From contig NZ_BLTG01000006.1 in NCBI RefSeq assembly GCF_017312405.1, positions 1-52,236 of the forward strand: DNA of 52,236 nt, read 5' to 3'. Source of the DNA: Mycobacterium sp. PO1. GTDB taxonomy: Bacteria > Actinomycetota > Actinomycetes > Mycobacteriales > Mycobacteriaceae. The notes below the pieces were generated by a model that saw only the letters and a list, made by a program, of their open reading frames with translations, was not told the DNA's origin and did no database searches. The translations under genes and the position numbers were made by a program. Below are positions 49,547 to 52,236 of the stretch, one piece after another (positions within the stretch are counted from its first letter, which is position 1; every line of letters starts with the position of its first letter).

Positions 49547-49559
49547 CAGGCGCGCCTGA

Positions 49560-49985
49560 ATGGAGCGCATGGAGCTGTCGGAGCGGCTGGAGGTCGCGCT
49601 CACCGAGATCCTGCCGGTGCAGCGCGAGGACGACGGTGCGCTGACGGTGCGTCACGACGAGACGTTCGCCTCGTTGCGGGTGGTCACCATCGCCGAGGGA
49701 CTCGAGATGGTGTCGCTGACCCAGGTGCTGGCGTGGGATCTGCCGCTCAATGCGAAGATCCGTGCCGCGGTCGCCAAGCACGCCCACGACACGCTGCTGG
49801 GGACGGTGTCGCTGGTCGAGAAGATCGGCGCCGCGAAGACCGGGTCCGGTTCGGCCAAGAAAACCGGTGACGTGCTGCTGCGGTACAACTTCCCGGCCGG
49901 CGGGTTGAGCGACGACGCGCTGCGCACCCTGGTGATGATGGTGCTCGCCACGGGCGCGGACGTGCGTCGTGCGCTGGTCATCTGA
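49560..49985 (+). CDS. Conserved hypothetical (Rv2360c-like, YbjN/T3SS chaperone-like fold)
   Basis: A 141-residue acidic protein found after uppS in mycobacteria (Rv2360c position). It has alternating sheet and helix predicted from VRHDETFASLRVVTIAEGLEMVSLTQ and a C-terminal helix DDALRTLVMMVLATGADVRRAL, which recalls the YbjN/secretion-chaperone fold; this is a weak guess. ATG at 49560 abuts the stop of the last mini-ORF of the 26-bp repeat; an in-frame ATG at 49569 with GGAG three bases upstream is the alternative. No signal peptide or membrane segment. Function unknown. Confidence 0.85.
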   Translation: MERMELSERLEVALTEILPVQREDDGALTVRHDETFASLRVVTIAEGLEMVSLTQVLAWDLPLNAKIRAAVAKHAHDTLLGTVSLVEKIGAAKTGSGSAKKTGDVLLRYNFPAGGLSDDALRTLVMMVLATGADVRRALVI

Positions 49986-50034
49986 TGACCGGGCCGTGTC
50001 TGCCGACGGGGCCTCGGTTGTCTGACGACCGGTC

Positions 50035-50439
50035 CTAGTTGTCTGACGGCAGGGCGCCGCAGCGGCTGCACAGCCCGAAGATCTCCACGGTGTGGGTGAC
50101 CTCGGTGAAGCCGTGCTTACGGGCGACCTCGGCGGCCCACTTCTCCACCTGGCTGCCCTGAATCTCGACTGTGCTGCCGCAGGCCCGGCAGACCAGGTGG
50201 TGGTGATGATGATCCGAGCACAGCCGGTAGACCGATTCGCCGGTGTCGGTGCGCAGCGTGTCGACCGTTCCGGTGGCCGCCATCTGCTGCAGCGTCCGGT
50301 AGACGGTGGTCAGACCGATGCCTTCGCCCCGCTTGCGGAGTTCGTCGTGCAGTTCCTGCGCCGAGCGGAAATCGTCCAGATTTTCCAGCAGCGCCGAGAT
50401 CGCGGCACGTTGGCGGGTCGCACGTACGGCGCCAGTCAC
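50035..50439 (-). CDS. zur: Zinc uptake regulator Zur (FurB)
   Basis: A 134-residue Fur-family repressor that shuts zinc-uptake and alternative ribosomal protein genes when zinc is plentiful. The winged helix has GIGLTTVYRTLQQMAATG. Metal sites are the DHHHHHLVC region with Cys84/Cys87 (CRAC) and Cys124/Cys127 (CSRC), the structural zinc pairs. The start is GTG 50439 with GAGGAGG 7 nt upstream; an open extension to 50631 is antisense-like and rejected. The GTG overlaps the smtB stop (GTGA), so it is coupled to SmtB as in M. tuberculosis (Rv2358-Rv2359). Confidence 0.96.
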   Translation of the reverse strand: MTGAVRATRQRAAISALLENLDDFRSAQELHDELRKRGEGIGLTTVYRTLQQMAATGTVDTLRTDTGESVYRLCSDHHHHHLVCRACGSTVEIQGSQVEKWAAEVARKHGFTEVTHTVEIFGLCSRCGALPSDN

Positions 50440-50801
50440 TGTTCGACCTCCTCGGCACTGTGGGTCACGGCAGCCACGACGATATCGGCCAGATGATGGT
50501 CCACCAAGCGGTAGAAGACTTCCCGGCCGGATCGCTCGCCGTCGACGACCCCGGCCGCCTTGAGGATCCGCAGATGCTGGCTGACCAGGGGCTGAGGCAG
50601 GCCCAGCGCGTCGACCAGTTCGTGTACGCATCGGGCGGCTTCGCGCAGCTGCAGCACGATGGCGATGCGCACCGGCGCGGCCAGGGCTCGCAACAGCTCG
50701 CCGGCGGTGTCGAGGACGGCGCGGGGCGGCAGCTCGGGCGGCGGCGCACCTCCGTGGTCGTGTCCGGCGGGCGGGTCAGCCTTAGTGGCAATGATTTCCA
50801 T
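50436..50801 (-). CDS. smtB: Zinc-sensing ArsR/SmtB repressor
   Basis: A 121-residue ArsR-family regulator. The recognition helix is LPQPLVSQHLRILKAAG. The alpha-5 zinc site is complete: Asp101, His103, His114, Glu117 in DHHLADIVVAAVTHSAEE, with the exact spacing of cyanobacterial SmtB. A His-rich N-terminus (GHDHGG) may add to metal binding. ATG at 50801; an upstream in-frame ATG at 50837 lies within the divergent control region and is less likely. A -10-like TATCGT 8 nt before the ATG suggests a leaderless mRNA. In mycobacteria SmtB represses the smtB-zur operon when zinc is low. Confidence 0.95.
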   Translation of the reverse strand: MEIIATKADPPAGHDHGGAPPPELPPRAVLDTAGELLRALAAPVRIAIVLQLREAARCVHELVDALGLPQPLVSQHLRILKAAGVVDGERSGREVFYRLVDHHLADIVVAAVTHSAEEVEQ

Positions 50802-50814
50802 TAATGACCACGAT

Positions 50815-50834
50815 ACATGCGTGGGAGCGCATGT
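50815..50834. promoter_or_regulatory. Inverted repeat between smtB and glyS (candidate SmtB operator)
   Basis: ACATGCG-TGGGAG-CGCATGT is a perfect 7-bp inverted repeat with 6-bp spacer, 14 bp upstream of the smtB ATG. It overlaps the first base of the likely smtB -10 (TATCGT on the minus strand, 50810-50815), where a repressor would block it. It differs from the classic SmtB operator, so the binder is not certain. Confidence 0.55.
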
Positions 50835-50871
50835 CAATCGATCTCGGATGAGCGTCGGCCGTCGGCGTCGC

Positions 50872-50877
50872 TACGCT
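50872..50877 (+). promoter_or_regulatory. Predicted -10 hexamer of glyS
   Basis: TACGCT fits TANNNT and ends 8 nt before the glyS GTG. No ribosome site is visible between them, which suggests a leaderless or nearly leaderless mRNA. Confidence 0.45.
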
Positions 50878-50885
50878 GTCAACCC

Positions 50886-52236
50886 GTGGCTCCGTCTTCG
50901 ATCATCGACACCGTTGCGAATCTGGCCAAGCGCCGTGGACTCGTCTTCCAGTCCGGCGAGATCTATGGCGGCACCAAATCCGCCTGGGACTACGGCCCGT
51001 TGGGTGTGGAGCTCAAGGAGAACATCAAGCGGCAGTGGTGGCGCGCGGTCGTCACCGGCCGTGACGACGTCGTCGGCCTGGACAGCGCGATCATCCTGCC
51101 CCGCGAGGTCTGGGTGGCCTCGGGCCACGTCGAGGTGTTCAACGATCCGCTGGTGGAATGCCTGAACTGCCACAAGCGCCACCGGCAGGATCACATGCAG
51201 GAGGCGTACGCCGAGAAGAAGGGCTTGTCGGACCCGGACTCGGTGGCGATGACCGACATCGTGTGTCCGGACTGCGGCACCAAAGGCCAGTGGACCGAGC
51301 CACGCGACTTCAACATGATGCTGAAGACCTACCTGGGCCCGATCGAGACCGAGGAGGGGCTGCACTATCTGCGTCCCGAGACCGCGCAGGGCATCTTCGT
51401 CAACTTCGCCAACGTCGTGACGACCGCGCGCAAGAAGCCGCCGTTCGGCATCGGCCAGATCGGCAAGAGCTTCCGCAACGAGATCACCCCGGGCAACTTC
51501 ATCTTCCGCACCCGCGAGTTCGAGCAGATGGAGATGGAGTTCTTCGTCGAACCCGCGACCGCGCCCGAGTGGCATCAGTACTGGATCGACACCCGGCTGC
51601 AGTGGTACGTCGACCTCGGCATCAACCGCGACAACCTGCGCCTCTACGAGCACCCGAAGGAGAAGCTGTCGCACTACTCCGATCGCACCGTCGACATCGA
51701 GTACAAGTTCGGCTTCGCGGGCAGCCCCTGGGGTGAGCTGGAGGGGGTGGCCAACCGCACCGACTTCGACTTGTCCACGCACGCCAAGCATTCCGGTGCG
51801 GACCTGTCGTTCTACGATCAAGCCACCGAGACGAGGTTCGTGCCGTACGTCATCGAACCCGCAGCCGGGTTGACCCGCTCGCTGATGGCGTTCTTGATCG
51901 ACGCCTACACCGAGGACGAGGCTCCCAACGCCAAAGGCGGTGTCGACAAGCGCACCGTGCTGCGCCTGGATCCGCGGTTGGCGCCGGTCAAGGCTGCGGT
52001 GCTGCCGCTGTCACGCAACGCCGACCTGTCGCCCAAGGCTCGCGACCTGGCCGCCGAGCTGCGCACGTCGTGGAATGTGGAGTTCGACGACGCGGGGGCG
52101 ATCGGGCGCCGCTACCGCCGCCAGGACGAGATCGGCACGCCGTACTGCGTCACGCTGGACTTCGACTCCCTCGAGGACCACGCCGTGACCATCCGCGAGC
52201 GGGACGCGATGACCCAGGAGCGGGTGGCGATCAGCG
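50886..52236 (+). CDS. glyS: Glycyl-tRNA synthetase GlyS (3' end cut by window)
   Basis: A class II (alpha-2 type) glycyl-tRNA synthetase that charges tRNA-Gly. 450 codons are present without a stop; the M. tuberculosis enzyme has about 463, so only about a dozen residues are missing. Visible features: [23 protein letters not shown] at the N-terminus (split here by domain start), motif 2 region [13 protein letters not shown] and [11 protein letters not shown], the insert with a zinc-like pair CLNC...CPDC, and motif 3 [12 protein letters not shown] start at 50886. It is divergent from smtB, sharing an 84-bp region with an inverted repeat, as in M. tuberculosis. Confidence 0.96.
   Translation, partial: MAPSSIIDTVANLAKRRGLVFQSGEIYGGTKSAWDYGPLGVELKENIKRQWWRAVVTGRDDVVGLDSAIILPREVWVASGHVEVFNDPLVECLNCHKRHRQDHMQEAYAEKKGLSDPDSVAMTDIVCPDCGTKGQWTEPRDFNMMLKTYLGPIETEEGLHYLRPETAQGIFVNFANVVTTARKKPPFGIGQIGKSFRNEITPGNFIFRTREFEQMEMEFFVEPATAPEWHQYWIDTRLQWYVDLGINRDNLRLYEHPKEKLSHYSDRTVDIEYKFGFAGSPWGELEGVANRTDFDLSTHAKHSGADLSFYDQATETRFVPYVIEPAAGLTRSLMAFLIDAYTEDEAPNAKGGVDKRTVLRLDPRLAPVKAAVLPLSRNADLSPKARDLAAELRTSWNVEFDDAGAIGRRYRRQDEIGTPYCVTLDFDSLEDHAVTIRERDAMTQERVAIS

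Noticed and set aside
50785..50806. A Zur-box-like AATGATTTCCATTAATG at the start of smtB.
   Set aside because: Only the core resembles the actinobacterial Zur site and it largely overlaps smtB codons; too weak to claim.

Overview
The window is a high-GC chromosomal segment of a mycobacterium, most likely a fast-growing environmental Mycolicibacterium. It carries a complete mycobactin siderophore cluster, IdeR-type iron boxes, an MmpS/MmpL pair and a decaprenyl-diphosphate synthase. Gene order follows, in inverted orientation, the M. tuberculosis block from mbtA to smtB/glyS, broken by several lineage-specific insertions. No RNA gene, CRISPR array or insertion sequence was seen. No gene-free stretch exceeds 300 bp; the longest is about 265 bp at 45439-45703.

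Region 1 (1-22916), mycobactin. mbtA (minus) and mbtB (plus) diverge from a 98-bp region holding two adjacent 19-bp IdeR boxes. mbtB-mbtT-mbtC-mbtD-mbtE-mbtF-mbtG-mbtH form one plus-strand operon in which every junction overlaps. MbtA activates salicylate; MbtB adds and cyclises Ser/Thr; MbtE and MbtF add the two lysine units; MbtC/MbtD build the hydroxybutyrate piece; MbtG hydroxylates lysine; MbtH assists adenylation. The thioesterase that is fused to MbtB in M. tuberculosis is a separate gene here and has Cys where Ser is expected. A CYTH-CHAD (polyphosphate-binding) gene lies 9 bp behind mbtA.

Region 2 (22940-25890), insertion. A Tat/lipobox protein of the o-hydroxybenzoate decarboxylase-like amidohydrolase family is followed upstream by an alpha/beta hydrolase gene split over three frames, and then by a small conserved gene with a ParB/sulfiredoxin-like motif.

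Region 3 (26048-37739), housekeeping. hrcA, dnaJ2 and rsmE come first, then an iron-box-controlled mmpS-mmpL pair (a likely siderophore exporter), then phoH-ybeY-corC-like-cdd-like-era. phoH is interrupted by a 357-residue LAGLIDADG intein with all the marks of a class 3 (Ala1, W-C-T) intein.

Region 4 (37896-46192), insertion. A secreted PE-PPE-domain hydrolase with an acidic tail converges on a minus-strand pair: a STAND-ATPase LuxR regulator and a STAND-ATPase with a zinc ribbon and an adenylate-cyclase-like domain that lacks a key Asn. A small secreted CAP-domain protein follows.

Region 5 (46203-52236), conserved block. amiA2, recO, uppS, a conserved hypothetical, smtB-zur (minus) and glyS (plus, cut by the window end). 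A 26-bp tandem repeat after uppS makes a chain of four tiny ORFs joined by ATGA overlaps, running from the uppS stop to the start of the next gene.
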